Source: Saccharobesus litoralis
Lineage (GTDB): Bacteria > Pseudomonadota > Gammaproteobacteria > Enterobacterales > Alteromonadaceae
DNA length: 64,000 nucleotides
NCBI RefSeq assembly: GCF_003063625.1
Contig: NZ_CP026604.1
Location: 3,636,065 to 3,700,064, forward strand
Direction of reading: 5' to 3'
Shown: positions 52,181 to 59,467 of the stretch, one piece after another
Numbering within the stretch: the stretch's first letter is position 1
How the letters are laid out: each line of letters starts with the position of its first letter
Notes under the pieces: model-generated
The model's input: the letters and a program-made list of their open reading frames with translations, nothing else
Databases searched by the model: none
What the model was told of the DNA's origin: nothing
Made by a program: the position numbers and the translations under genes

Positions 52181-52648
52181 TTGTTAAAAATTCATTACAA
52201 AATTGGCGCGTTATTTATCCTTGTGCTGTTGTTTTGTGCACTGTATTGGTCACTGTCAATTCAAGAGCAAGACATAAAACCGATTGCAGAGTGCGATTTA
52301 TCTAAACAAGCATGCCACATAACTTTGCACGAAAAGTCATTAAATATTCATTTTTCTGCATTACCAATCGTATTGGAGGAGCTTAACGAGCTTGTTATAA
52401 GCAGTGATGAGGAACATTTGCAGATCCTTGATGGGCGAATTGAAGGTATATCGATGAATATGGGGCATATACCTTTGCAATTTAAGCCTACTCGATTTAA
52501 CCAAACTACCAATCAATGGCGGGCTAATGTTGTGCTGGGCGCATGTACTGATCCTTTAATGACTTGGTTATTAACCGTTAATGTCCAGCTCAATGGCTTA
52601 CCCTATACAATACCTCTGATATTTAATACTGAGTTGTCAAATTTATAG
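52181..52648 (+). CDS. Unknown membrane-anchored protein divergent from ccoN
   Basis: Not recognised with certainty. The 155-residue frame starts at TTG (52181, GGGAA 7 bp upstream); no ATG occurs before the motif region, so a TTG start is likely. It has one N-terminal transmembrane helix (IGALFILVLLFCALYWSLSI) and an outside domain with C38, C45, the motif M-N-M-G (residues 92-95) and C122-x4-M-x-W. The Met/Cys pattern recalls FixH/YtkA-like copper-associated beta-sandwich domains. With ccoN and the FNR-like site next door, I infer a role in cbb3 copper supply or assembly, unproven. The stop codon TAG lies inside the end of repeat copy D. Confidence 0.65.
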   Translation: MLKIHYKIGALFILVLLFCALYWSLSIQEQDIKPIAECDLSKQACHITLHEKSLNIHFSALPIVLEELNELVISSDEEHLQILDGRIEGISMNMGHIPLQFKPTRFNQTTNQWRANVVLGACTDPLMTWLLTVNVQLNGLPYTIPLIFNTELSNL

Positions 52649-52750
52649 TCTTCTCGCTCAGGCCTTATGGTTCATTGTCAGCGCTTACTCTCGACTGTTT
52701 CGTCTGGTACTAGAAACCTGCCCCTAAAACCTGATCGCTTTGACGATATA
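52644..52750 (-). mobile_element. Dispersed MITE-like repeat, copy D (107 bp, short form)
   Basis: Inverted copy with the TATAGTCTTCTCGCTCAGG end and the CCCCTAAAACCTGATCGC end (the latter terminating GACGATATA, slightly altered). It lacks the central GAGCATATGCTC palindrome but has the same CAGGTTTCTAG..CCAGACGAAAC block as copy A. It supplies the TAG stop of the upstream ORF. The remaining 52751-52987 shows no gene or clear structure. Confidence 0.7.
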
Positions 52751-52987
52751 GTCTTTAGTTGATGTTGGGCTTAGCTAAGTTGGGAGGTGAAAGGTTCGTG
52801 CTGCCTTAAATTTTTTATCAATATAAAGATGGCAACAATAAGTACTCGAATTTACACTGTCACGAGCGCTTTGGCACTATGATCGTGTTTATTTAAATGT
52901 AAGATATCAGGCGTCAGGTTAAGTGACGGTATGTGGCTTTTCAGTATGTACAAGCCAGCTTTAAACCTTGAACGCCATATTTATCAT

Positions 52988-53182
52988 TTACGACATTTGA
53001 TCATCACTGACCTGTAATTCCAATTGATTATTGATTTCATCTAAATGGAAGTTAACATGAATGGCGTTACAGCAGGCTGGACAATCTTCGTAATATTCTT
53101 GGTCACCATTACTGGCGTCGACTAATAGATGGATATGATGGCCACAATGTGGACATGATATTGAACGGTCTGCAATTCCCAT
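52988..53182 (-). CDS. CPXCG-motif cysteine-rich small protein
   Basis: A 64-residue zinc-ribbon-like protein of the CPXCG family: CPHCGHH near residue 10 and CPAC (followed by C) near residue 35, four cysteines in two pairs. Function is unknown in this family. It starts 8 bp after the pteridine reductase stop, so it is the last gene of a three-gene leftward operon. Confidence 0.85.
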   Translation of the reverse strand: MGIADRSISCPHCGHHIHLLVDASNGDQEYYEDCPACCNAIHVNFHLDEINNQLELQVSDDQMS

Positions 53183-53190
53183 TTTTCCTC

Positions 53191-53940
53191 CTAAGCTAGA
53201 GCGTGCCGTCCTAAGCTTCTGCCTCCATCTACTGCCAGTATTTGCCCCGTTACATATGGCGCTTGTTGCGCTAAAAAATATATAGTTGAAGCGATATCTT
53301 CTGGCGACCCCATTCGCTCAAGCGCAATTTCGTTGATAACTTGATCTTTAGCGTCTTGGGTAAGGGTTTGCTCGGGCCATAGAATCGCCCCTGGTGAAAC
53401 CGCATTTACCCGTATGTCTGGCGCAAGTTCTTTAGCGAGTGATTTAGTCATCATCACCAAAGCTGCTTTTGCCATACAATATATAGTATGGTGCCTTAAT
53501 GGGTTTTCTGCATGTATATCGGTTAAATTTATTATACAACCTTGGCTTTTTTTTAATGCTGGCGCTAAAGCATTGGATAAAAACAACGGTGCTTGGGCGT
53601 TACTACTAAATAAATCCTGCCAATGATGGGGTGATATTGCATCTCCTACTGGTGTCGGATAGAAGCTGGATGCATTATTCACCAAAACATCCAGTCGGCC
53701 AAATCGCTGATTAGCTTGCTCAGCTAATTGATGAATATCTTCAAATTGATTGAGGTCGGCTTGAATAACGTCAACTGAATTATCGCGTTGCTTGTTAAGT
53801 GATTGCTTTAAAACTTCGGCTTCGTCAATGGAATGGCGGCAATGGATTAGGCAGTTAAACCCTTGTTGATGAAAAGTCTTAATAATTTGCGCGCCAACCC
53901 GCTTAGCGCTTCCGGTCACTAGTACTACTTTTTCTGTCAT
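53191..53940 (-). CDS. Pteridine reductase (SDR family)
   Basis: A 249-residue short-chain dehydrogenase of the pteridine reductase type (reduces dihydrobiopterin/folate-like pterins with NADPH; FolM/PTR1 relatives). It has TGSAKRVG, the arginine-containing cofactor motif of PTR1, NNASSFYPTPVG, the catalytic Asp/Tyr/Lys region DIHAENPLRHHTIYCMAKAAL with YxxxK, and a C-terminal VTGQILAVDGGRSL. It lies 13 bp after the fructosamine kinase gene. Confidence 0.88.
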   Translation of the reverse strand: MTEKVVLVTGSAKRVGAQIIKTFHQQGFNCLIHCRHSIDEAEVLKQSLNKQRDNSVDVIQADLNQFEDIHQLAEQANQRFGRLDVLVNNASSFYPTPVGDAISPHHWQDLFSSNAQAPLFLSNALAPALKKSQGCIINLTDIHAENPLRHHTIYCMAKAALVMMTKSLAKELAPDIRVNAVSPGAILWPEQTLTQDAKDQVINEIALERMGSPEDIASTIYFLAQQAPYVTGQILAVDGGRSLGRHALA

Positions 53941-53953
53941 TATTAAATATTAA

Positions 53954-54817
53954 TTAATAAGCAATTATTTGTTGAGTTAGGTGTTTGGCTTGAGCTAGGT
54001 AACTGTCACCAAATAAATTGCAATGATTGAGAATATGATAAAGATTATATAGTTGTTTACGTTCCGTATAACCATTTTCTTTTGGCGTTATCGCGTAATA
54101 GGCCTGATAGAACTCTGGAGGTAAACAGCCAAACAGCTCAGTCATCGCTAGTTCGGCTTCGTAGTCTGCATAATAGCAAGCTGGATCAAATATAACGGGG
54201 ACGCCATTCGAGAATGCGTGGTTGCCACGCCATAAATCGCCATGAATAAGAGATGCCATTGGCGTACGCGTTGCCAACAATCGCTTGGTAATATCGACAA
54301 ATTCATTGATATCTAACCATTGAATGCCTTTTTCTTGTAATAATTCCAACTGAAAACCTATGCGTTGTTCTGCAAAAAAATGATGCCACTTTTTATGCCA
54401 TGCGTTAGGTTGGCTAGTTAAACCAATATAGTTATCTTCATCCCAACCGAACATTTCCTGGCTGGGATATAGGTGCAAGCCCGCTAAACGCTCCCCCATG
54501 TGTTGCCAACCGCCATCAAGATCATCTTGCAAAGGCAGGTATTCAAGTAACAAGAAAGCACAGTTTTTGCTGTGATCACAGGCAATAAACTCGGGGACTT
54601 TAATGGTTTGGCTTTTACTGATGCGTTGCAATGAGTTTGCTTCGGTTAAAAATAATTCAATTTTGTCCGCATCGTTAATTTTGACAAATAGGGTTTTATC
54701 GGAGGTTTCGATTTTATAGGCTTGATGAATATCGCCACCTGTTAAAGGAGTCTTAGATAAAATTTTCACCCCTGAGCCTAGGGCACTTGCTATGCTGTTT
54801 TCTATTGCGTTCCACAT
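53954..54817 (-). CDS. Fructosamine/ketosamine-3-kinase family protein
   Basis: A 287-residue kinase of the YniA/FN3K family that phosphorylates ketosamines so that glycated amines break down. It has the P-loop-like TPLTGGDIHQAYKI, the Lys of FVKIN, LLLEYLPL, and the catalytic loop LIHGDLWRGNHAF followed by FDPACYYADYEAELAM. The open frame extends to 54937, but MWNAIENSIASAL (ATG at 54817) matches the family start. First gene of the leftward three-gene operon, divergent from thrS. Confidence 0.9.
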   Translation of the reverse strand: MWNAIENSIASALGSGVKILSKTPLTGGDIHQAYKIETSDKTLFVKINDADKIELFLTEANSLQRISKSQTIKVPEFIACDHSKNCAFLLLEYLPLQDDLDGGWQHMGERLAGLHLYPSQEMFGWDEDNYIGLTSQPNAWHKKWHHFFAEQRIGFQLELLQEKGIQWLDINEFVDITKRLLATRTPMASLIHGDLWRGNHAFSNGVPVIFDPACYYADYEAELAMTELFGCLPPEFYQAYYAITPKENGYTERKQLYNLYHILNHCNLFGDSYLAQAKHLTQQIIAY

Positions 54818-54953
54818 GATCCCATGCCTTATATAACGGGACAGTTCCGTAACATTAATTATGGCGTCTATTGCCAAGTGCGCAAGCTTGCATCCCTTGC
54901 TTTTTAGCGTATAGTTAGCGCCGCTTTGCTTAAGCATATACCTCGGCAGAGCC

Positions 54954-54959
54954 TATAAT
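54954..54959 (+). promoter_or_regulatory. Probable -10 of the thrS promoter
   Basis: TATAAT at 54954-54959 lies 141 bp upstream of the thrS ATG, giving a leader long enough for the operator hairpin. The -35 region (TTGCTT, poorly spaced) is weak. Confidence 0.35.
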
Positions 54960-55056
54960 TGGCGCAAAACAGCCAAATGTATTAACGAAACCTCAATTAA
55001 TTATGTCATTTCGGTTTAATCAGTGAGCGTTTCATCAAATTTTCATAAAAATACAA

Positions 55057-55078
55057 GTGACACATTGGTAGGTGTCAC
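55057..55078 (+). promoter_or_regulatory. thrS leader hairpin mimicking the tRNA-Thr anticodon arm
   Basis: GTGACAC / GTGTCAC form a 7-bp stem closing an 8-nt loop ATTGGTAG. The loop contains TTGGTA, the same as U33-G34-G35-U36-A37 of tRNA-Thr(GGU) with its preceding U. It ends 21 bp before the thrS ATG, next to the ribosome site (AGGA). In E. coli ThrRS represses its own mRNA by binding an anticodon-like leader arm at this position. Confidence 0.6.
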
Positions 55079-55099
55079 CACTGTTAATAGGATAAAAAA

Positions 55100-57013
55100 A
55101 TGCCTGTAATTACACTTCCTGACGGTAGTCAACGTACTTTCGACAACCCTGTTTCTCCTTATGATGTTGCGGCTGATATTGGCCCAGGTTTAGCCAAAGC
55201 GACCATTGCTGGTCGTGTTAATGGTGAACGAGTCGACGCATGTGATCTTATTACTGAAGATGCTTCTCTTGAGTTGATTACCGCTAAAGATGAAGATGGA
55301 CTCGAAATTATTCGTCACTCTTGTGCCCACTTAATTGGTCATGCTGTTAAGCAATTATGGCCTGATGCGAAAATGGCTATTGGTCCTACGATCGACAATG
55401 GCTTTTATTACGACATTGATATGGAGCACACCTTAAGTCAGGAAGATCTGGAAAAACTTGAAAAGCGTATGCTTGAGCTAGCTAAAACTAGCTACCAAGT
55501 TGTCAAGAAAAAAGTGTCTTGGCAAGAAGCGCGTGATGTATTTGAATCACGCGGTGAAAGCTACAAAATAGAAATTCTTGATGAAAATATCGCTCGTGAT
55601 GACAAACCCGGTTTATATCATCACGAAGAATATATTGATATGTGTCGTGGTCCACACGTACCAAACATGAAATTTTGTCAGCACTTTAAAATTATGAAAG
55701 TGGCAGGCGCTTATTGGCGTGGTAATGCTGATAACAAAATGTTGCAGCGTATTTACGGCACAGCTTGGGCTGATAAAAAACAATTAAAAGCTTATTTAAA
55801 ACGCTTAGAAGAAGCAGAAAAGCGTGATCACCGTAAATTGGGTAAAGCGCTTGATTTATTCCACTGGCAAGAAGAGGCGCCAGGTATGGTGTTCTGGCAC
55901 AACGACGGCTGGACAATTTACACTGAACTTGAAAAGTACGTACGCCAAAAGCTCGCTGAGTATGATTACGACGAAGTCCGTGGTCCATTAATGATGGATC
56001 GCACCTTGTGGGAAAAATCAGGTCACTGGGATAAATACGCAGAAAATATGTTTACGACGCAATCAGAGAATCGTGAATATGCGGTTAAACCAATGAACTG
56101 CCCAGGACATGTGCAAATATTTAACCAAGGCTTAAAATCCTATCGTGACTTACCTTTACGTATGGCAGAATTTGGCTGTTGTCACCGTAACGAGCCCTCT
56201 GGTGCGTTACATGGTTTGATGCGTGTTAGGGGCTTTACTCAAGATGATGCTCATATTTTCTGTACGGAAGAGCAAATCCAAGAGGAAGTGACCCAATGTA
56301 TTCAAATGGTATTCGATTGTTACAAAACGTTTGGCTTTGAAGACATTAGTATCAAGCTATCAACGCGTCCTGAAAAGCGAGTAGGCTCTGATGAAATTTG
56401 GGATAAAGCGGAAAAAGCCTTAGAAGATGCATTAAAAGTTAATGAGTTGGCTTTTGATTTTCAACCAGGAGAAGGTGCGTTTTACGGGCCTAAAATTGAA
56501 TTCACCTTACACGACTGTTTAGGCCGTGCATGGCAGTGTGGCACAATCCAAGTTGATTTTTCAATGCCTGGTCGGTTAGGGGCAACTTACGTTGCTGAAG
56601 ACAATGATCGCAAAACGCCAGTTATGATCCATCGAGCTATTTTAGGCTCGCTAGAGCGCTTTATTGGTATTTTGATTGAAGAATACGCGGGTATCTTACC
56701 AACTTGGTTATCACCAAAACAGGCTGTTGTACTCAATATTACCGATAAACAAGCCGATTTTGCGCAAGAAGTTGTAAATAAATTGAAAAATAATGGAATT
56801 AGAGCCTTCGCTGACTTGCGAAATGAAAAGATCGGCTTTAAAATCCGCGAGCATACTTTAAAGCGTGTTCCGTATATGCTAGTTATCGGTGATAAAGAGG
56901 TCGAATCAGGCCAAGTCGCGGTAAGAACACGCAAAGGTGACGATTTAGGTACACTTCCTGTTGATGACATTATCAACAAATTAAGCGAAGAAGTAGCTAA
57001 GCGTAGTATTTAA
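55100..57013 (+). CDS. thrS: Threonyl-tRNA synthetase
   Basis: Charges tRNA-Thr and edits mis-acylated serine. The 637-residue class II enzyme (E. coli 642) has an N-terminal TGS domain ([19 protein letters not shown]), an editing domain with [11 protein letters not shown] and the [11 protein letters not shown] zinc/editing motif, a catalytic core with motif 2 [25 protein letters not shown] (in parts), and a C-terminal anticodon-binding domain. Zinc ligands include Cys in [12 protein letters not shown]. It heads thrS-infC-rpmI-rplT, and the upstream hairpin suggests autoregulation. Confidence 0.98.
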   Translation: MPVITLPDGSQRTFDNPVSPYDVAADIGPGLAKATIAGRVNGERVDACDLITEDASLELITAKDEDGLEIIRHSCAHLIGHAVKQLWPDAKMAIGPTIDNGFYYDIDMEHTLSQEDLEKLEKRMLELAKTSYQVVKKKVSWQEARDVFESRGESYKIEILDENIARDDKPGLYHHEEYIDMCRGPHVPNMKFCQHFKIMKVAGAYWRGNADNKMLQRIYGTAWADKKQLKAYLKRLEEAEKRDHRKLGKALDLFHWQEEAPGMVFWHNDGWTIYTELEKYVRQKLAEYDYDEVRGPLMMDRTLWEKSGHWDKYAENMFTTQSENREYAVKPMNCPGHVQIFNQGLKSYRDLPLRMAEFGCCHRNEPSGALHGLMRVRGFTQDDAHIFCTEEQIQEEVTQCIQMVFDCYKTFGFEDISIKLSTRPEKRVGSDEIWDKAEKALEDALKVNELAFDFQPGEGAFYGPKIEFTLHDCLGRAWQCGTIQVDFSMPGRLGATYVAEDNDRKTPVMIHRAILGSLERFIGILIEEYAGILPTWLSPKQAVVLNITDKQADFAQEVVNKLKNNGIRAFADLRNEKIGFKIREHTLKRVPYMLVIGDKEVESGQVAVRTRKGDDLGTLPVDDIINKLSEEVAKRSI

Positions 57014-57032
57014 AACTCTGGAGGAATCGACC

Positions 57033-57572
57033 ATAAAAGGCGGCAGAAATAAAGCGAGTCAAGATAAGTCTCGTATCAATGAAGAAATTACAGGCACTGA
57101 AGTTCGTTTAACTGATCAGAATGGTGAGCAGTGCGGTATTGTTAGTCTACGTGACGCATTAGCGAAAGCTGAAGCTGCAAAATTGGATCTAGTTGAAATT
57201 AGTCCGAATGCTGCGCCTCCTGTATGCCGAATTATGGACTATGGAAAGTTCCTCTACGAGAAAAGTAAAGCTGCTAAAGAGCAGAAGAAAAAGCAAAAGC
57301 AGATCCAGGTTAAAGAAGTTAAATTCCGACCTGGAACTGATATAGGCGACTATCAGGTAAAACTGCGCAACCTGATTCGCTTTTTAGAAGGTGGCGATAA
57401 AGCTAAAGTCACAATCCGCTTCCGCGGTCGTGAAATGGCTCACCAAGATATTGCTATTGACTTACTAAATCGTATTAAAACCGATTTAGAAGAATATGGC
57501 TCGGTTGAATCTTTCCCTAGGAGAGTTGAAGGCCGTCAAATGATCATGGTTATTGCCCCACTTAAGAAGTAG
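57033..57572 (+). CDS. infC: Translation initiation factor IF-3 (AUA start)
   Basis: IF-3 binds the 30S subunit, prevents premature 50S joining and rejects non-canonical start codons. The 179-residue frame (E. coli 180) begins at ATA 57033, followed by AAAGGCGGCAGAAATAAAG (KGGRNK...). This aligns with the E. coli N-terminus, which starts at AUU. GGAGG lies 8 bp upstream (57020-57024). No ATG occurs until residue 51 (57183), which would delete half of the N-domain. Domains: N-domain with [15 protein letters not shown], linker [16 protein letters not shown], and C-domain [17 protein letters not shown]. The rare start is the known basis of IF-3 autoregulation. Confidence 0.95.
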   Translation: MKGGRNKASQDKSRINEEITGTEVRLTDQNGEQCGIVSLRDALAKAEAAKLDLVEISPNAAPPVCRIMDYGKFLYEKSKAAKEQKKKQKQIQVKEVKFRPGTDIGDYQVKLRNLIRFLEGGDKAKVTIRFRGREMAHQDIAIDLLNRIKTDLEEYGSVESFPRRVEGRQMIMVIAPLKK

Positions 57573-57594
57573 TACAGGTCCTAAAGTAATAATA

Positions 57595-57627
57595 ACGCAG
57601 AGTCATGTAAATGGCTCTGCGTTTTTG
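57595..57627 (+). promoter_or_regulatory. Intergenic hairpin / attenuator before rpmI-rplT
   Basis: ACGCAGAGTCA / TGGCTCTGCGT form an 11-bp stem (one G-U) with a 6-nt loop followed by TTTTTG, an intrinsic terminator. Bases 57597-57616 repeat the rpmI start region 57660-57679 (17 of 20 identical). The 3' arm could therefore pair either with the upstream copy or with the rpmI ribosome site. This fits a controlled leader, as known for L20 repression of rpmI in E. coli. Confidence 0.6.
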
Positions 57628-57673
57628 TTCACCTTGCTGCTAAATGTAAACTTGACAATGCGGAGTCATGCAA

Positions 57674-57871
57674 ATGTCTAAAATGAAAACTCACAGAGGT
57701 GCTGCAAAGCGCTTCAAAAAAACCGGTAACGGCGGTTTTAAGTGCAAACAGTCTCACTTACGTCATATCTTGACGAAGAAGAGCTCTAAGCGTAAGCGTC
57801 ATTTACGTGCTAAAACACAAGTTCACCAGAACGATGTTCCATTAATCGTTCGCATGATGCCATACGCGTAA
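57674..57871 (+). CDS. rpmI: 50S ribosomal protein L35
   Basis: A 65-residue basic ribosomal protein. [18 protein letters not shown] and [17 protein letters not shown] match L35 over the whole length, ending MMPYA as in homologues (LPYA). The ATG at 57674 has GGAG 8 bp upstream; the ATG at 57668 is only 2 bp from it and is rejected. Followed after 15 bp by rplT. Confidence 0.97.
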   Translation: MSKMKTHRGAAKRFKKTGNGGFKCKQSHLRHILTKKSSKRKRHLRAKTQVHQNDVPLIVRMMPYA

Positions 57872-57874
57872 TAA

Positions 57875-58240
<366 letters not shown>

Positions 58241-58265
58241 GCTGAATTAGAATTTATCGAAACAA

Positions 58266-58297
58266 AAACCGCCAAGCGTAAGCAAGGCGGTTTTTTT
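58266..58297 (+). terminator. Terminator of the thrS-rplT operon
   Basis: AAACCGCC / GGCGGTTT form an 8-bp stem enclosing a smaller GC-GTAA-GC hairpin, followed by seven T. Confidence 0.88.
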
Positions 58298-58738
58298 ATG
58301 CCTGAAATAAATTAAGTTAATAAGTTAAGAGATAATTAGGCAAAAAAAAGCCCAAGCACAGTATGGGAAGGAAGAGTTTGCTTGGGCTTGCAAGATTTTT
58401 TGAATGAAACCACCTGACTTGGGGAGAGTGATCTCAACTGCTTGCCTAATCTTAGACAAAATTATGACTTGTTAGTCAGAGCTAGGTTCAAGTTTGTACA
58501 AAATTAATTCAAATTGACTTCATTTTCGGTAATTTTAATAAAACCTCTTTTTAATCAATAATCTATATTAGCAATCAATTCATAGCCTATTTAATTTAGC
58601 CATTTTGTTGTCGAAAATAGCCTTGTTTGTAAATTTTAATTTACATTTTATTGATTTTTCATCGGGAGTTTTTCAAAAAATCGCCTAAATTCAGATAAAA
58701 ATGAGTTAAGTTTAAATAAAAATAGGTGAATATTAAAT
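58298..58738. other. Intergenic region rplT / psrA with an isolated terminator-like hairpin
   Basis: About 440 bp without a supported ORF, strongly AT-rich from 58450 on. At 58349-58388 AGCCCAAGCA / TGCTTGGGCT form a perfect 10-bp stem with a 20-nt loop. There are eight A before it (a T-run on the minus strand) and TTTTTT shortly after. It belongs to no adjacent gene, so it may end a small RNA on one strand. Confidence 0.4.
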
Positions 58739-58754
58739 TCAAACGCTTGTTTGA
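58739..58754. promoter_or_regulatory. PsrA-type operator 1
   Basis: TCAAAC-GCTT-GTTTGA matches the PsrA site form (C/G)AAAC-N2-4-GTTT(G/C) exactly. It lies 56 bp upstream of the psrA start codon. Confidence 0.65.
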
Positions 58755-58759
58755 CTTTT

Positions 58760-58794
58760 ACATGTTTTAAACATAAATTTAAAACATGTGTTTG
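58760..58794. promoter_or_regulatory. Inverted repeat and PsrA-type operator 2
   Basis: ACATGTTTTAAA (58760-58771) and TTTAAAACATGT (58778-58789) are perfect 12-bp inverted arms around CATAAA. Overlapping the right arm, AAAAC-ATGT-GTTTG (58781-58794) is a near-match to the PsrA site (one mismatch), centred about 41 bp from operator 1, i.e. on the same DNA face. Likely autoregulatory sites for psrA-fadE. Confidence 0.55.
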
Positions 58795-58810
58795 AATTTG
58801 AGGTTGGGCC

Positions 58811-59467
58811 GTGAGTCGTCATGCTACTAAAGAACGAATTTTAGCAGCTGCTGAGCAGTTATTTGCAGAGCAAGGGTTCGACAATACATCATTACGAGAA
58901 ATCACCAATAAAGCTGAAGTGAACTTAGCTGCTGTTAATTATCACTTTGGATCTAAAAAAACCTTGATCCAAGCGGTATTGGATCAATATTTCAGTCAGT
59001 TTGTACCCAAAGTCTGCCAAAGTTTAACCGCATTAATGCAGGCATCGCGTCAGGTGTCTGTTGATTGTTTATTTCACGCTTTCATTGAACCCTTATTAAG
59101 CCTGAATAATCTGAAAAAAAATGGTACTGAACGATTTATGTCGCTGGTTGGTCACGGTTATAGCGAGTCTCAAGGTCATTTAAGACGTTTTTTTCATGAA
59201 AACTACGGTCAGTTATTACCTATTTTAATTGAGTCAGTGCAAACCGCTTTGCCGTCTGTAAGCAAGCCAACCATATTTTGGCGTTTGCATTACACGCTGG
59301 GGTCAGTGGTTTTTACTATGACGTCTAAGTCTGCTTTGGCTGAAATTGCCGAGGTCGATTTTCAACAGCAAGTTTCAACTGAACAATTGATAAAACAACT
59401 CATCCCTTTTTTAGCGGCGGGTATGTCCGCTCCTGACAGCCAATCTAACTTACAGGTGAATGTATGA
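58811..59467 (+). CDS. psrA: TetR-family fatty acid regulator PsrA
   Basis: A TetR repressor that senses long-chain fatty acids or acyl-CoA and controls beta-oxidation in Pseudomonas and Shewanella. The 218-residue protein has the N-terminal HTH RILAAAEQLFAEQGFDNTSL..., with VNLAAVNYHFGSKK identical in style to PsrA. The PsrA-specific ligand domain includes GYSESQGHLRRFF, FWRLHYTLGSVVF and QLIPFLAAGM. It starts at GTG 58811 with GAGG 7 bp upstream. Its stop overlaps the fadE start (ATGA), so repressor and enzyme are co-expressed from a promoter bearing two PsrA-like sites. Confidence 0.88.
   Translation: MSRHATKERILAAAEQLFAEQGFDNTSLREITNKAEVNLAAVNYHFGSKKTLIQAVLDQYFSQFVPKVCQSLTALMQASRQVSVDCLFHAFIEPLLSLNNLKKNGTERFMSLVGHGYSESQGHLRRFFHENYGQLLPILIESVQTALPSVSKPTIFWRLHYTLGSVVFTMTSKSALAEIAEVDFQQQVSTEQLIKQLIPFLAAGMSAPDSQSNLQVNV

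Noticed and set aside
54818-54937. 40-residue N-terminal extension of the fructosamine kinase
   Set aside because: It reaches into the promoter region shared with thrS and is absent from the family; MWNAIENS is the usual start.
57183-57572. Short infC starting at the first ATG
   Set aside because: It would remove the conserved first 50 residues of IF-3; a strong ribosome site precedes ATA 57033.
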